Source: Mycolicibacterium senegalense
GTDB lineage: Bacteria > Actinomycetota > Actinomycetes > Mycobacteriales > Mycobacteriaceae
Direction of reading: 5' to 3'
Assembly: GCF_019645875.1 (NCBI RefSeq)
Contig: NZ_CP081000.1
Span: 3,472,001 to 3,536,000, forward strand
DNA: 64,000 nucleotides
This document shows, piece by piece, positions 25,458 to 34,967 of this stretch. How positions within the stretch are numbered: position 1 is the stretch's first letter; each line of letters begins with the position of its first letter. The notes beneath the pieces were generated by a model. The model made no database searches. It saw only the letters and a program-made list of their open reading frames with translations, and was not told the origin of the DNA. The translations under genes and the position numbers were made by a program.

Positions 25458-27380
25458 ATGACCTCAACTTCCGAGCATCTGCGAAATTCGCTGGACGGCC
25501 GCTGGCGCGACGTCAAGAACGCCATGCGAGCCAGGTTGTCGGACGAGATCTTCCGACCCCACTACACCCCGAACACCGTGATCGCCCGGGCCAAAGTGGC
25601 CGAGCAGCTCAAGATCATGGCTGCGGCCGGCGCCGCCGAGGACGGCTTCCGCAAGGAGCACGGCGGCAACGGCGACGTCGGAGCGGCCATCACCCAGATC
25701 GAGATGCTGGCCATGAGCGACCTGTCACTGATGGTGAAGGCCGGCGTGCAATGGGGCCTGTTCGGCGGTGCCATCGAGAACCTGGGCACCGAACGTCATC
25801 ACAAGGCTTACGTGCGCCGGCTCATCGACCTGGACCTGTTGGGCTGTTTCGCCATGACGGAGACCGGTCACGGCAGCGACGTGCAGTCCTTGGAGACCAC
25901 CGCCACCTACGATCCGGCGACCCAGGAATTCGTCATTCACTCCCCCACCCCAACCGCCCGCAAGGACTACATCGGCGGCGCCGCCGAAACCGCCCGAGTG
26001 GCAACAGTTTTCGCACAACTGATCACCCCGGACGGAGAAGGCCACGGCGTGCACTGTTTCGTGGTGCCGATCCGAGACGACATGGGCAACGACATGCCCG
26101 GCGTCACCACGTCGGATTGTCACTACAAGGGCGGCCTTCCCGGCGTCGACAACGGCCGCATCGTCTTCGATCAGGTGCGCGTGCCGCGCGAGAACCTGCT
26201 CAACCGCTACGCCGACGTCGCGCCGGACGGCACGTACAGCTCACCGATCGAGAACCCGGGCCGACGATTCTTCACCATGCTGGGCACCTTGATCCGGGGC
26301 CGCGTCACCGTCGGCGGCAGCGCGTCGGCCGCGGCTCGGGTGGCCCTGGACATCGCCACCCGATATGCCTTGGAACGCAGGCAGTTCGAAGCACCGAAGA
26401 GCGACGAGGAAGTCCTGATCATGGACTACCTGGTGCACCAGCGCCGGCTGCTGCCGCTGATCGCCAAGTCCTACGCGCTGCAGTTCGCCCAGAACGAGCT
26501 GGTGGCCAAATGCCATGAGCTGCAGACCTCCGACGATCCTGATGCCGAAGAGCAGCGTGAACTGGAGGCCCGCGCCGCCGGCCTGAAAGCCGCCAACACC
26601 TGGCACGCCAGCCGTGCCATTCAGGAAGCGCGCGAAGCCTGTGGCGGTGCAGGCTATCTCGCCGAGAACCGGCTGATCGCCCTGCGCGCCGACACCGACG
26701 TGTTCACCACGTTCGAAGGCGACAACCACGTGCTGACCCAGCTGGTGGCCAAGGAGCTACTCACCGCCTACGCCGACGACATCAAGGGCATGAGCCCGGT
26801 CGAGTGGGTCCGGTTCGCGGCCAATTACGCCGGTGAACGGGTACTGAAACGCACTGCCGCAGAGACCATCATCCAGACCATCCTCGACACCCGTCAGGAC
26901 AACGAGGAGGAAGGCAGCCTGTTCAACCGCGGCACGCAGGTCAAGATGTTCGAAGACCGCGAGGAGTACATGCTGGCCTCGGTGGCGCGGCGGCTGCAGG
27001 GCAAGGGCAAGGAGATGTCGGCCTTCGAGGCGTTCAACCACGTGCAGGACCACGTGCTGCACGCCGCGCAGGCCCATATCGATCGCGTGATCCTGGAAGC
27101 GTTCGTCGCAGGCATCGACGCCTGCGAGGACGACGCAGCGCGCGAGCTCCTCGAGGATGTCTGCGACCTGTACGCGCTGTCGGTGATCGAGGACGACAAG
27201 GCCTGGTTCATCGAGCACCGGTTCCTGTCCACCGAACGCGCCAAGGCCGTGACACGAGGGATCAACGAACGCTGCCGCTCACTGCGCCCACACGTCGAAA
27301 CCCTCGTCGACGGTTTCGGCATCCCCGAGCAGTTGCGCTACGCGGCGATGCTCGACCCCGACGAGCTGGTCAACGGCTGA
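25458..27380 (+). CDS. Acyl-CoA oxidase/dehydrogenase family flavoenzyme
   Basis: 640 residues from the ATG at 25458. The length and C-terminal extension fit acyl-CoA oxidases rather than 380-residue dehydrogenases. Family motifs: CFAMTETGHGSDVQSLETTA (FAD/substrate loop), RYALERRQF, EACGGAGY and TFEGDNHVL, the last containing the Glu position used as catalytic base in ACOX enzymes. It should catalyse the first, FAD-dependent step of beta-oxidation of an acyl-CoA. TACCGT five bases before the ATG suggests leaderless initiation. Confidence 0.88.
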   Translation: MTSTSEHLRNSLDGRWRDVKNAMRARLSDEIFRPHYTPNTVIARAKVAEQLKIMAAAGAAEDGFRKEHGGNGDVGAAITQIEMLAMSDLSLMVKAGVQWGLFGGAIENLGTERHHKAYVRRLIDLDLLGCFAMTETGHGSDVQSLETTATYDPATQEFVIHSPTPTARKDYIGGAAETARVATVFAQLITPDGEGHGVHCFVVPIRDDMGNDMPGVTTSDCHYKGGLPGVDNGRIVFDQVRVPRENLLNRYADVAPDGTYSSPIENPGRRFFTMLGTLIRGRVTVGGSASAAARVALDIATRYALERRQFEAPKSDEEVLIMDYLVHQRRLLPLIAKSYALQFAQNELVAKCHELQTSDDPDAEEQRELEARAAGLKAANTWHASRAIQEAREACGGAGYLAENRLIALRADTDVFTTFEGDNHVLTQLVAKELLTAYADDIKGMSPVEWVRFAANYAGERVLKRTAAETIIQTILDTRQDNEEEGSLFNRGTQVKMFEDREEYMLASVARRLQGKGKEMSAFEAFNHVQDHVLHAAQAHIDRVILEAFVAGIDACEDDAARELLEDVCDLYALSVIEDDKAWFIEHRFLSTERAKAVTRGINERCRSLRPHVETLVDGFGIPEQLRYAAMLDPDELVNG

Positions 27381-27386
27381 GCCCCC

Positions 27387-27899
27387 TCAGCCCTTCGGAA
27401 TCGGGTCGACGGCAACAAGTTTGCCGTCGTCCCCGATCCGGAATCGCACGGTGGCAATGCCGGTCGGTGACGTGGCCGAGTCCTGGCCCTGCTGCCACTG
27501 GTAGTTCACCACCACGGTGTCGTCGGCGTTGGTGACCACGTTGATGTAGGGCCGCGGCTCCGGGGTGGCCGGACCGATCGGGGTCTGACGGTCGAAGAAC
27601 AGCAGCTGCCCGACACTGTTGGGCTCGGGGCTGGTCTGGCCCACCTGGACCCAGTACAGCCGGCAGTTGAGCGTGTGGCCACTGCCGATCTGCCGCCATT
27701 GCCGACCCGCTTCCGGCGCGGGCAGTTTCGCGATCTGATCGGCGATCGTTTCGGCGCTCGGCCCGTCCGACGGCGCGCACGTGTCCGGCTTCGGAGGCGG
27801 AGCCGACGGGGGGCTCCAGCCGCAACCGACCGCGAGGAGACCGACAAAAGCGACGATGGCGATCAGCCGTGGGTACACACCCCGAGGGTAGCGAATCAA
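27387..27899 (-). CDS. LppP/LprE-type lipoprotein
   Basis: 170 residues from the ATG at 27899, or 163 from an in-frame GTG at 27878. The lipobox LLAVGC places the lipidated Cys at residue 26. A Pro-rich linker follows, then a domain with two further cysteines (PDTCAPSD, LNCRLYW) and the conserved VGQLLFFDRQTPIG and VVNYQWQ blocks of the mycobacterial LppP/LprE family. Function unknown. Convergent with the acyl-CoA oxidase-like gene, six bases apart. Confidence 0.8.
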   Translation of the reverse strand: MIRYPRGVYPRLIAIVAFVGLLAVGCGWSPPSAPPPKPDTCAPSDGPSAETIADQIAKLPAPEAGRQWRQIGSGHTLNCRLYWVQVGQTSPEPNSVGQLLFFDRQTPIGPATPEPRPYINVVTNADDTVVVNYQWQQGQDSATSPTGIATVRFRIGDDGKLVAVDPIPKG

Positions 27900-27985
27900 A
27901 CCGGCTCAGCGAGTGGGCTGACGGCGGCGCGTCGATAGGTGAGACTGTTTGCGATCCGACTCACCCACACCCCAAGGAGACACTG

Positions 27986-28300
27986 ATGGCTTGGTTCCTC
28001 GCCATGGAAGGCCCCGCCAACAAGGCCGTGCTGTACCAACTGCAGGAATCAGTCAACGTCCAGCAGATCGCCGAGGAGATGGCCAGCGCGGCCACCCTCG
28101 ATCGCGCCGTACCCGTTCCGGCCGTGCTGCAGAACAACCGGCAACAAGTGACCGTGTACGTGCGGCCTGCGGCATGGGGCGTATGGACGTTCTACCAACT
28201 GTCCGAAGAGGAGCGGAAAGCTCTCGCGTCGGCGGCCAATCCACTGGTGGAGGCGCTTACCCAAGCGGCCCGTCAGGCTCAGAGCCGGCCCCAGTCCTAG
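27986..28300 (+). CDS. Conserved hypothetical protein, 104 residues
   Basis: Starts at the ATG at 27986 after a strong AAGGAGA ribosome site. The protein has no signal or membrane segment. It alternates amphipathic strands and helices (VTVYVRPAAWGVWTFYQLS, then a C-terminal helix). I do not recognise a characterised domain; similar small proteins occur in other mycobacteria as far as I recall. It stands alone and its stop lies in the loop of a terminator-like hairpin. Confidence 0.75.
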   Translation: MAWFLAMEGPANKAVLYQLQESVNVQQIAEEMASAATLDRAVPVPAVLQNNRQQVTVYVRPAAWGVWTFYQLSEEERKALASAANPLVEALTQAARQAQSRPQS

Positions 28301-28308
28301 AACTGGGG
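28289..28308 (+). terminator. Hairpin spanning the stop codon of the 104-residue gene
   Basis: CCCCAGT and ACTGGGG form a perfect 7-bp stem around a 6-base loop containing the TAG stop. TCTTGG follows, not a strong U-run, so this is a stem-loop terminator of the weak actinobacterial kind. It also separates this gene from the convergent tRNA-Asn. Confidence 0.5.
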
Positions 28309-28322
28309 TCTTGGAGAACTTG

Positions 28323-28395
28323 CTCCCCCGGATGGACTCGAACCATCAACCGCCCGATTAACAGTCGGGAGCTCTGCCAATTGAGCTACAGGGGA
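28323..28395 (-). tRNA. asnT: tRNA-Asn (anticodon GTT)
   Basis: Minus-strand cloverleaf of 73 bases. The acceptor pairs TCCCCTG with CGGGGGA (one U-G pair), the D arm is standard, the anticodon loop is CTGTTAA (anticodon GTT), and the T arm is GATGG-TTCGAGT-CCATC; discriminator G; CCA not encoded. Its position beside the 87-residue gene and dnaG matches asnT in M. tuberculosis. Confidence 0.95.
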
Positions 28396-28538
28396 CTACC
28401 TTCCGCGGAAGCTCCGCGGCCGAGCGTTGACTCTAGCGTACGGACCGCCGCTGCCGCCAACTCGCTCCCGGACGGGCGCGCCGAGGCGGCGGTGAGGCAG
28501 GATGGAGTACACACGACTGCCTGTCTGGGAGGAACACT

Positions 28539-28802
28539 GTGATCCGCTACGCCGCCGTGATCGCCGTCGGCTATGTGCTGGGCGCCAAGGCCGGACGACG
28601 CCGCTATGAGCAGATCGCCAGTACCTACCGTGCGGTAACCGCCAATCCGGCCACCAAGGCAGTGCTGGACGCCGGACGGCGCAAGATCGCCAAGCGGGTC
28701 TCCCCTGACCCGCAGTTCCTCACGTTGACCCCCATAGACGCAGAAACGTCGGTGTTCTCCACGAAGGAGAGCACCGACGGTTCGGCGAAAACTCGCTGGT
28801 AG
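28539..28802 (+). CDS. Small conserved protein, Rv2342-like
   Basis: 87 residues from GTG, preceded by GGGAGGA. A short hydrophobic N-terminus (YAAVIAVGYVLGA) is followed by a basic stretch (KAGRRRYEQIA), then a helical region, giving a membrane-tethered or surface-associated appearance. It occupies the position of Rv2342 between tRNA-Asn and dnaG. Function unknown. A 13-bp hairpin lies inside its 3' end, and it converges on the next gene with two bases between stops. Confidence 0.8.
   Translation: MIRYAAVIAVGYVLGAKAGRRRYEQIASTYRAVTANPATKAVLDAGRRKIAKRVSPDPQFLTLTPIDAETSVFSTKESTDGSAKTRW
28747..28779. other. 13-bp hairpin within the 3' end of the Rv2342-like gene
   Basis: Arms 28747-28759 and 28767-28779 pair over 13 bases with one G-U, around a 7-base loop. 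It lies 21 bases before the stop codon. Because the gene converges on another with no space between, this may be an intragenic terminator or RNA stabiliser. Confidence 0.5.
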
Positions 28803-28804
28803 GG

Positions 28805-29113
28805 CTAGCCGATCCCCTGGTTGATCGACGTGCCCGGAAGCAGGGGGCCGGTGACGAATCCGCCGTTGCCGCCAGCACCCACCCACGGCGTGCCGACGTT
28901 GGCAGGCATCCCGTTCGAGTAGGACAGGCACTTGCCGTCCTCCTTGTTGCCGAACCAGGCCAGGCAGGCCGGCTGGGCCGAGATCTCGGGACCGGACGTC
29001 GACGTCGCCGAGAACGCCGGGGCCACCACGGCAGCGCCGGTGGCCAGCGCGAATGCGCCCACTGCGACGTAACGTCGTGTCTTCGTGCTGAACAGTGTCA
29101 CCAGGTTGGTCAC
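28805..29113 (-). CDS. Small secreted protein, mycobacterial DUF7155-like
   Basis: 102 residues. The N-terminus (TKTRRYVAVGAFALATGAAVV, cleavage near AFSA) is a signal peptide. The mature part contains PACLAWFGNKEDGKCLSYS, two cysteines likely to form a disulfide, and a Gly-rich tail. Function unknown; the family name is from memory. It is divergent from nothing: upstream lies the dnaG 3' end on the same strand, 63 bases away. Confidence 0.7.
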   Translation of the reverse strand: MTNLVTLFSTKTRRYVAVGAFALATGAAVVAPAFSATSTSGPEISAQPACLAWFGNKEDGKCLSYSNGMPANVGTPWVGAGGNGGFVTGPLLPGTSINQGIG

Positions 29114-29176
29114 CGGGTTCGCCTCTTTCGCGTGTAGGGGGCCCGACTGCGCCTCACCCTATCGCGATCCGGGCGA

Positions 29177-31075
29177 TCACGCAGTCAGGTCGTCGCCGCT
29201 GGCCTGTTCCAGCAGGCTGCGCCGATAGGACTCCATCGCCACCAGGTCACCGAAGAGAGCGTGATATTCGTCTCCCTGCTCCACGGGCGACATGCGTTGC
29301 AGCTTGGACTTGACCTCGGCGATCTGGCGGCCCACCCAGACCTCCTGCAGGCGAGCCAGCACGCTGCTGATGTAGCGCGGCAGGTGCTCGTCGTCCTCGA
29401 CGTTGATGGCCTCCACGCCCAGTTCGTTGACCAGGCTGGCCGCGGCCGGGGACGCGGTCTGCTCGCGGACGGCTTCGATCCACTGCGCCCCGGACTTGCC
29501 CGCCGCCGTGCCGCCCGACGCCTCGATCGCCGTCCGCACCGCGGCATATCCGGGGTGGGTGAAGCTCTCGACGGTCAACGAGTCGAACACCGGCCCGGCG
29601 ATCGCCGGATACTGCAGGCCGGCCTTGAGCGCCTCGCGCTGCGGCCACAGGGTCGGATCTGTCGGGTCGGGACGCTGCACCGGGGCCGCGGCAGGTCGGG
29701 CCGCCCGCCCGGCGGCCTGACGCCGCGTGTCCTTGCGGCCGCCGCTGGCTTCCTCCCGCACCCGGCCGATCACCTGCGCGACGTTGTCCCAGCCGACCCA
29801 GCCGGCCAACTGCCGGGCGTATTCGTCGCGCAGCGTCGGGTCTTTGATGCGGGCCGCCATCGGCACGCAGCGCCGCAACGCGGCCACTCTGCCCTCGGCG
29901 CTGTCGAGGTCGTGTTCGGCGAGCGCACTACGAATCACGAACTCGAACAACGGGGTTCGGCGGGCCACCAGGTCACGCACGGCGCCGTCACCGGAGCGCA
30001 GCCGCAGATCGCACGGATCCATACCATCGGGCGCCACCGCCACGAACGACTGCCCGGACAGGTTCTGCTCGCCCTCGAACGCCTTGACCGCTGCGGCTTG
30101 GCCCGCGGCGTCGCCGTCGAAGACGTAGATCAGCTCGCCCCGGAAGAAGTTGTCGTCCATCATCAGCCGGCGCAGCATCGACAGGTGCTGTTCGCCGAAC
30201 GCGGTGCCGCACGACGCCACGGCGGTGGTCACCCCGGCCAGGTGCATGGCCATCACGTCCGTGTAGCCCTCGACGACGACGGCCTGATGTCCCTTGGCGA
30301 TGTCGCGCTTGGCGCGGTCCAGCCCGAACAGCACCTGTGACTTCTTGTACAGCACGGTTTCGGGGGTGTTGACGTACTTGGCCTGGTTCTGGTCGTCGTC
30401 GAACAGGCGGCGCGCGCCGAAGCCGATGGTCTCGCCCGAGGACACCCGGATCGGCCACAGCAGACGCCGGTGGAACCGGTCCATCGGCCCGCGTTTGCCC
30501 TCCCGGCTCAGCCCGGCCGCCTCCAGCTCCTTGAACTCAAAACCTTTACGCAGCAAGTGCTTTGTCAGCGTGTCCCACCCCGACGGCGCGAACCCGCAGC
30601 CGAACTGGGCGGCCGCGGCGGCGTCGAAGTTGCGCTCGGTCAGGTACTTGCGCGCCTCCGCCGCCTCGTCCGAGGCCAGCGCCTGGGCGTAGAACTCCTG
30701 GGCGGCGGCGTTGGCGGCCAGCAGCCGGCTGCGGCTGCCCCGGTCGCGCTGGACGTTGGTGGTCGACGCACCGGTGTAGGTGACGGTGTAGTTGACCCGG
30801 TCGGCCAGTAACTCGACCGCCTCGACGAAACTGACGTGTTCGATCTTCTGGACGAAGGCGTACACGTCGCCGCCCTCGCCACAACCGAAGCAGTGGAAGT
30901 GGCCGTGATTGGGGCGGACGTGAAACGACGGGGACTTCTCGTCGTGGAACGGGCACAGGCCCTTCATCGAGTCGGCGCCGGCCCGCCTCAGCTGGACGTA
31001 GTCGCCGACGACATCTTCGATGCGAACCTTTTCACGAATGGCCGCGATATCGCGATCTGAAATCCGGCCGGCCAC
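29177..31075 (-). CDS. dnaG: DNA primase
   Basis: 632 residues. Makes RNA primers at the replication fork and partners with the replicative helicase. The CHC2 zinc finger uses Cys41, His44, Cys62 and Cys65. The TOPRIM core follows, with VVVEGYTDVMA and YVFDGDAAG giving the acidic residues, and a helicase-binding C-terminal domain ends the protein. It starts with GTG. TAGAAT lies six bases before it, inside the end of dgt, so dnaG may have its own leaderless promoter as well as read-through from dgt four bases upstream. Confidence 0.97.
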   Translation of the reverse strand: MAGRISDRDIAAIREKVRIEDVVGDYVQLRRAGADSMKGLCPFHDEKSPSFHVRPNHGHFHCFGCGEGGDVYAFVQKIEHVSFVEAVELLADRVNYTVTYTGASTTNVQRDRGSRSRLLAANAAAQEFYAQALASDEAAEARKYLTERNFDAAAAAQFGCGFAPSGWDTLTKHLLRKGFEFKELEAAGLSREGKRGPMDRFHRRLLWPIRVSSGETIGFGARRLFDDDQNQAKYVNTPETVLYKKSQVLFGLDRAKRDIAKGHQAVVVEGYTDVMAMHLAGVTTAVASCGTAFGEQHLSMLRRLMMDDNFFRGELIYVFDGDAAGQAAAVKAFEGEQNLSGQSFVAVAPDGMDPCDLRLRSGDGAVRDLVARRTPLFEFVIRSALAEHDLDSAEGRVAALRRCVPMAARIKDPTLRDEYARQLAGWVGWDNVAQVIGRVREEASGGRKDTRRQAAGRAARPAAAPVQRPDPTDPTLWPQREALKAGLQYPAIAGPVFDSLTVESFTHPGYAAVRTAIEASGGTAAGKSGAQWIEAVREQTASPAAASLVNELGVEAINVEDDEHLPRYISSVLARLQEVWVGRQIAEVKSKLQRMSPVEQGDEYHALFGDLVAMESYRRSLLEQASGDDLTA

Positions 31076-31079
31076 CGGC

Positions 31080-32351
31080 TCATTCTAGAGGTCTCGGTGA
31101 GCGTGCCTCGTGCACTCTTTCCAACCGGCTCTCGGTGTAGGACGCGATCTGGTCGATCACCACGCGCAGCTTGGCGCCGTCGTCGGCGGCGCGGTCGAAC
31201 TCGGGTGCGAACTGGGGGTCGAGGCTGCCCGGGGCCTGCGCCCACAACGCCAGGGCGACTTCGTGGATCAGGGTGCGTTGGTCGGCCTGGATCTGCAGGT
31301 GCCGGTGGTCGGACATGATGAATTGCAGTGCGAGCATCTTGAGCAGCACCACCTCGGCGCGCACCAGCGGCGGCACCTCCAGGTCGGCAGCGAAACGCCG
31401 CAGCGGCCGATCGCCGGCGACGGCCCTGGTCTGGGTGATCGCCGCATTGGCAAATCGCCCCACGAGTTCACTGGTCATGGTCTTGAGCGCGACCGACGAC
31501 GCCAACGTGCCGTCGTAGCGACCCACCGCCGCCACCACCGGAACCTGGGACAACCGCTGAGCGGCGGCCAGCAGATCGTCGTGGGTGACACTGGGAAAAT
31601 TCTTGGCACCCAGGTCGGCCAGCGAGGAGGCGGCGTCGGGATCGCCGAGCACGCGCAGGTCGATGCGCCCGGAGATCACACCGTCTTCGACGTCGTGTAC
31701 CGAATACGCGACGTCGTCGGCCCAGTCCATCACCTGCGCCTCCAGACACGGCCGTTCGGCGGGCGCACCTTCACGTACCCAGGCGGCGGCCTCGGCGTCG
31801 TCGTCGTAGAACCCGTACTTCTTTCGGGTGCCGAAGCTGGGCCATGGATACTTGGCCACCGCGTCCAGCGCGGCCCGCGTCAGATTGAGCCCCGCCGAAC
31901 GGCCGTCCGCATCAAGAACTTTGGGCTCCAGCCGGGTCAGGATCCGGAAATTCTGGGCATTGCCCTCGAACCCGCCGAACGGTTTGGCGATCTCGTCGAG
32001 GGCCCGCTCGCCGTTGTGCCCGTAGGGCGGATGCCCGATGTCGTGCGCCAGCCCGGCCAAATCCACCAGGTCGGGATCACAGCCGAGCCCGACTGCCATG
32101 CCGCGGCCGATCTGGGCCACCTCCAGTGAATGCGTCAGCCGGGTGCGCGGGGTGTCACCGTGCCGCGGGCCGACCACCTGGGTCTTGTCGGCGAGTCGAC
32201 GCAGGGCCGCGCTGTGCAACACCCGGGCGCGGTCGCGGGCGAAGTCGGTTCGGTGCTCGGTGTCGGTCCCGGGCAGCGCAGCAGCCTTGGGTGCCTCGAC
32301 CACCAGACGTTGCCGGTCGAAGTCGTCATACCACTGCGTATCCGCGTTCAC
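31080..32351 (-). CDS. dgt: Deoxyguanosinetriphosphate triphosphohydrolase-like protein
   Basis: 423 residues from the GTG at 32351; the M. tuberculosis protein has 431. An HD-domain phosphohydrolase that splits dNTPs into nucleoside and triphosphate. The metal site is [11 protein letters not shown] plus [15 protein letters not shown], with a further Asp in [14 protein letters not shown]. Next to dnaG with a four-base gap, linking nucleotide pools and replication. Divergent from the TPM-domain gene by 59 bases. Confidence 0.93.
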   Translation of the reverse strand: MNADTQWYDDFDRQRLVVEAPKAAALPGTDTEHRTDFARDRARVLHSAALRRLADKTQVVGPRHGDTPRTRLTHSLEVAQIGRGMAVGLGCDPDLVDLAGLAHDIGHPPYGHNGERALDEIAKPFGGFEGNAQNFRILTRLEPKVLDADGRSAGLNLTRAALDAVAKYPWPSFGTRKKYGFYDDDAEAAAWVREGAPAERPCLEAQVMDWADDVAYSVHDVEDGVISGRIDLRVLGDPDAASSLADLGAKNFPSVTHDDLLAAAQRLSQVPVVAAVGRYDGTLASSVALKTMTSELVGRFANAAITQTRAVAGDRPLRRFAADLEVPPLVRAEVVLLKMLALQFIMSDHRHLQIQADQRTLIHEVALALWAQAPGSLDPQFAPEFDRAADDGAKLRVVIDQIASYTESRLERVHEARSPRPLE

Positions 32352-32410
32352 CGACGCACAGTCTGCCAGGAAGCAACGCACCGACCTCGCAGCGCATTAG
32401 ATTGACGGTC

Positions 32411-34426
32411 ATGCGTATCGCCCGTCTGCTGTCCATGCTGCTCGCGATCCTGATGACCGGACTCGTGGTCGCACCGGCGGCCATGGCCGAACCGCCGTTA
32501 CGACTGGCAACCCAGCTCACCGACAACGCGGGTGTGCTGTCGGCGGCTCAGCGAGGCAACGTGCAGCGCGCCATCGACCGGCTCTACGACGACCGCCACA
32601 TCAAACTGTGGGTGGTCTTTGTCGAGGACTTCGCCCGGCAGAACCCGGTCGGGTGGGCACAGAACACCATGCGGCTGAGCGATTTCGGTGACGACGATGT
32701 GTTGCTGGCGGTCGCCACGGTGGACCGGGCGTTCGCCTTCCAGGTTCCCGATACCGTCACCGATTCGGCCCGCGCCGACGACATGCGGCGCAACAGCGTG
32801 ACCCCGGCCCTGCGCCGGGACGACTGGGCCGGAGCCGCGATCGCCGCGGCCAACGGGTTGAACTCCGAACCCGAATCCCCGGCCGCACCCAGCGTGTCGT
32901 GGCCCGCCATGCTGATCGCGCTCGGCGTGGTGCTGGTGCTGGTCGGCTTGCTGTGGTGGTGGTCGCGCCGGCGCCGGGCCAAGCGCCTCCGCGCCGAGTT
33001 CGAGGCCGCCAAGCGTGTCGACCCGACCGACGCCAACGCTCTGGCATCGGTACCGCTGGAGGCGCTCGACGAGCTGTCCCGCTCGATCGTGGTGGACGTC
33101 GACAATGCCGTGCGCACCAGTGAGGCCGAGCTCGAGCTGGCTGTCGAGGAGTTCGGGGCCTCGCGCACCGAACCGTTCAGTGCGGCCCTGGCCAATGCGA
33201 AATCGGCTCTGGCCCAAGCATTCACCGTTCGCCAGACTCTTGATGACGACGCCCCTGAAACCCCGCTGCAACAGCGTCAGCTGTTGACTCAGGTGGTGGT
33301 GTCGGCGGCCAGAGCGGACCGTGAACTCGATGTCCAGAGCCAGGCGTTCGAGCAGCTGCGTGATCTGGTCATCAACGCCCCCAGCCGGCTGGACGCCATG
33401 ACCCAGCAGATGGTCGATCTCACCGCACGTATCGATCCGTCCCGACAAACCCTGGACAACCTGCACACCCAGTTCGACGCGAGCGCCCTGGCCTCGGTGG
33501 AAACCAACGTGGACACCGCCAAGGAACGACTGGCCTTCGCCGACCGCAACATCACCGCTGCCCGCGGGCTGGTCTCCCGGCCGGCCACCGACCAAACCGC
33601 ACTGGTCGACGCGGTGCGCGCGGCCGAATCCGGGCTGGACCAGGCCCGCACCCTGCTCGACGCCGTGGACAGCGCGGCCACCGACATCAACCGGGCCCTG
33701 GCAGGCCTTCCCGCGGCCATCACCGACATTCAGGCCGGTATCGACCAGGCGAATTCGCTACTGAGTCAACCGGGTACGCCACAGGCCGACAAGCTGGGCA
33801 CCGCCCGCGACGCCGCCAAGAAGGCTGCCGATGACGCGACGGCCAACGGCAAAGCCGACCCGCTGGGCACGTTCACCCGGCTGACCAAGGCCGACGCCGA
33901 ACTCGATCAGCTGTTGGCCGGTGTGCACGAACAACAGGAAGCCGCGCAGCGGCTGGCCCGGGCTCTGGAGCAGGCACTGTTCACCGCACAGTCGCGGATC
34001 AGGGCGGTGTCGGACTTCATCGAGACCCGGCGCGGCAGCATCGGCCCGGAGGCCCGTACCCGACTGGCCGAGGCACAGCGCCAGCTGCAGGCCGCCGAGG
34101 CCAAGCGAGCCGCCAACCCGAACGAGGCCGTCGCGCATGCCAACGGCGCGTCGACACTGGCCGCGCAGGCACAGAGCCTGGCCAACGATGACGTACGGGC
34201 CGCGCAACGCTCCTACACCTCCCAGTACGGCGGAGGTGGCGGGTCCGATATGGGAGCGGTGCTCGGCGGCATCCTCATCGGCAACATCCTGCGCGGAGGC
34301 GGTGGTTTCGGCGGAGGCTTCGGTGGCGGCTTCGGCGGCGGGCGCAGCATGGGACGCCCGACGTCCTACGGCGGCTCGTCACATTCGTCGGGCCGCAGCT
34401 ACAGCGGTGGCGGCGGGCGTTTCTAA
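32411..34426 (+). CDS. TPM-domain membrane protein (Rv2345-like)
   Basis: 671 residues. A signal peptide (residues 1-26) precedes a TPM phosphatase-like domain (about 30-150), then a membrane helix near 170-190 and basic RRRRAKR. A long Ala-rich coiled-coil region (about 200-610) follows, with a Gly-rich tail containing three GGGF repeats near the end. The TPM domain is extracytoplasmic; its role in mycobacteria is not known. TAGATT lies seven bases before the ATG. The last four bases overlap the convergent HxlR gene. Confidence 0.88.
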   Translation: MRIARLLSMLLAILMTGLVVAPAAMAEPPLRLATQLTDNAGVLSAAQRGNVQRAIDRLYDDRHIKLWVVFVEDFARQNPVGWAQNTMRLSDFGDDDVLLAVATVDRAFAFQVPDTVTDSARADDMRRNSVTPALRRDDWAGAAIAAANGLNSEPESPAAPSVSWPAMLIALGVVLVLVGLLWWWSRRRRAKRLRAEFEAAKRVDPTDANALASVPLEALDELSRSIVVDVDNAVRTSEAELELAVEEFGASRTEPFSAALANAKSALAQAFTVRQTLDDDAPETPLQQRQLLTQVVVSAARADRELDVQSQAFEQLRDLVINAPSRLDAMTQQMVDLTARIDPSRQTLDNLHTQFDASALASVETNVDTAKERLAFADRNITAARGLVSRPATDQTALVDAVRAAESGLDQARTLLDAVDSAATDINRALAGLPAAITDIQAGIDQANSLLSQPGTPQADKLGTARDAAKKAADDATANGKADPLGTFTRLTKADAELDQLLAGVHEQQEAAQRLARALEQALFTAQSRIRAVSDFIETRRGSIGPEARTRLAEAQRQLQAAEAKRAANPNEAVAHANGASTLAAQAQSLANDDVRAAQRSYTSQYGGGGGSDMGAVLGGILIGNILRGGGGFGGGFGGGFGGGRSMGRPTSYGGSSHSSGRSYSGGGGRF

Positions 34427-34872
34427 CCGGCCTGTTCGGTCAGGCTGACCTGCCCACGGGGCACGGCGGTACCGTCCTTGCGCTGGAAGCCGATTCCGAC
34501 GGGTTCTCCGGTTTCGGTTTCGACGAACCGGTACCGACTGCTGTGCGGACGAGGCCGATGCACGTGGCCCCACTGCCCGAGCGCCGCGAGCACCGAGACG
34601 AGTTCATGCCCGGCATCGGTGAGCACATAGCGGCTGCGGGTGCGATCGCCGGGCTCCTGGTAATCGACGACCTGCAGAATCCCGGCCTCGACCAGCTCGG
34701 ACAACCGGGCGCTCAGGACGTCCGGCGCGACCCCGAGCCGTTGCCGGAACTCCGAGAATCTCGATCGGCCGAGCAGCGCTTCGCGAATGATCAGGATCGC
34801 CCACCGCTGGCCGAGCACCGACATGGTGCGGGCGATCGGGCAGGCGTCGTCGGACCACGGATCAGTGCGCAT
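34423..34872 (-). CDS. HxlR family winged-helix regulator
   Basis: 149 residues. N-terminal DACPIARTMSVLGQRWAILI is the HxlR signature including the conserved Cys, followed by FSEFRQRLGVAPDVLSARLSEL (recognition helix) and the wing YVLTDAGHEL. HxlR proteins respond to aldehydes or redox stress through that Cys in several bacteria. Divergent from an SDR and an alcohol dehydrogenase gene, which it probably controls. An imperfect dyad GGATT-GGG-AATACC lies in the 95-base gap at 34888-34901. Confidence 0.9.
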   Translation of the reverse strand: MRTDPWSDDACPIARTMSVLGQRWAILIIREALLGRSRFSEFRQRLGVAPDVLSARLSELVEAGILQVVDYQEPGDRTRSRYVLTDAGHELVSVLAALGQWGHVHRPRPHSSRYRFVETETGEPVGIGFQRKDGTAVPRGQVSLTEQAG

Positions 34873-34967
34873 GCGACAATTCTATCTGGATTGGGAATAC
34901 CTACTCAGCCGTTGGACCTTGACGTAGGTGACGTTCGCGCAGTCAACCGAGTTCGAAGGAGAATCGA

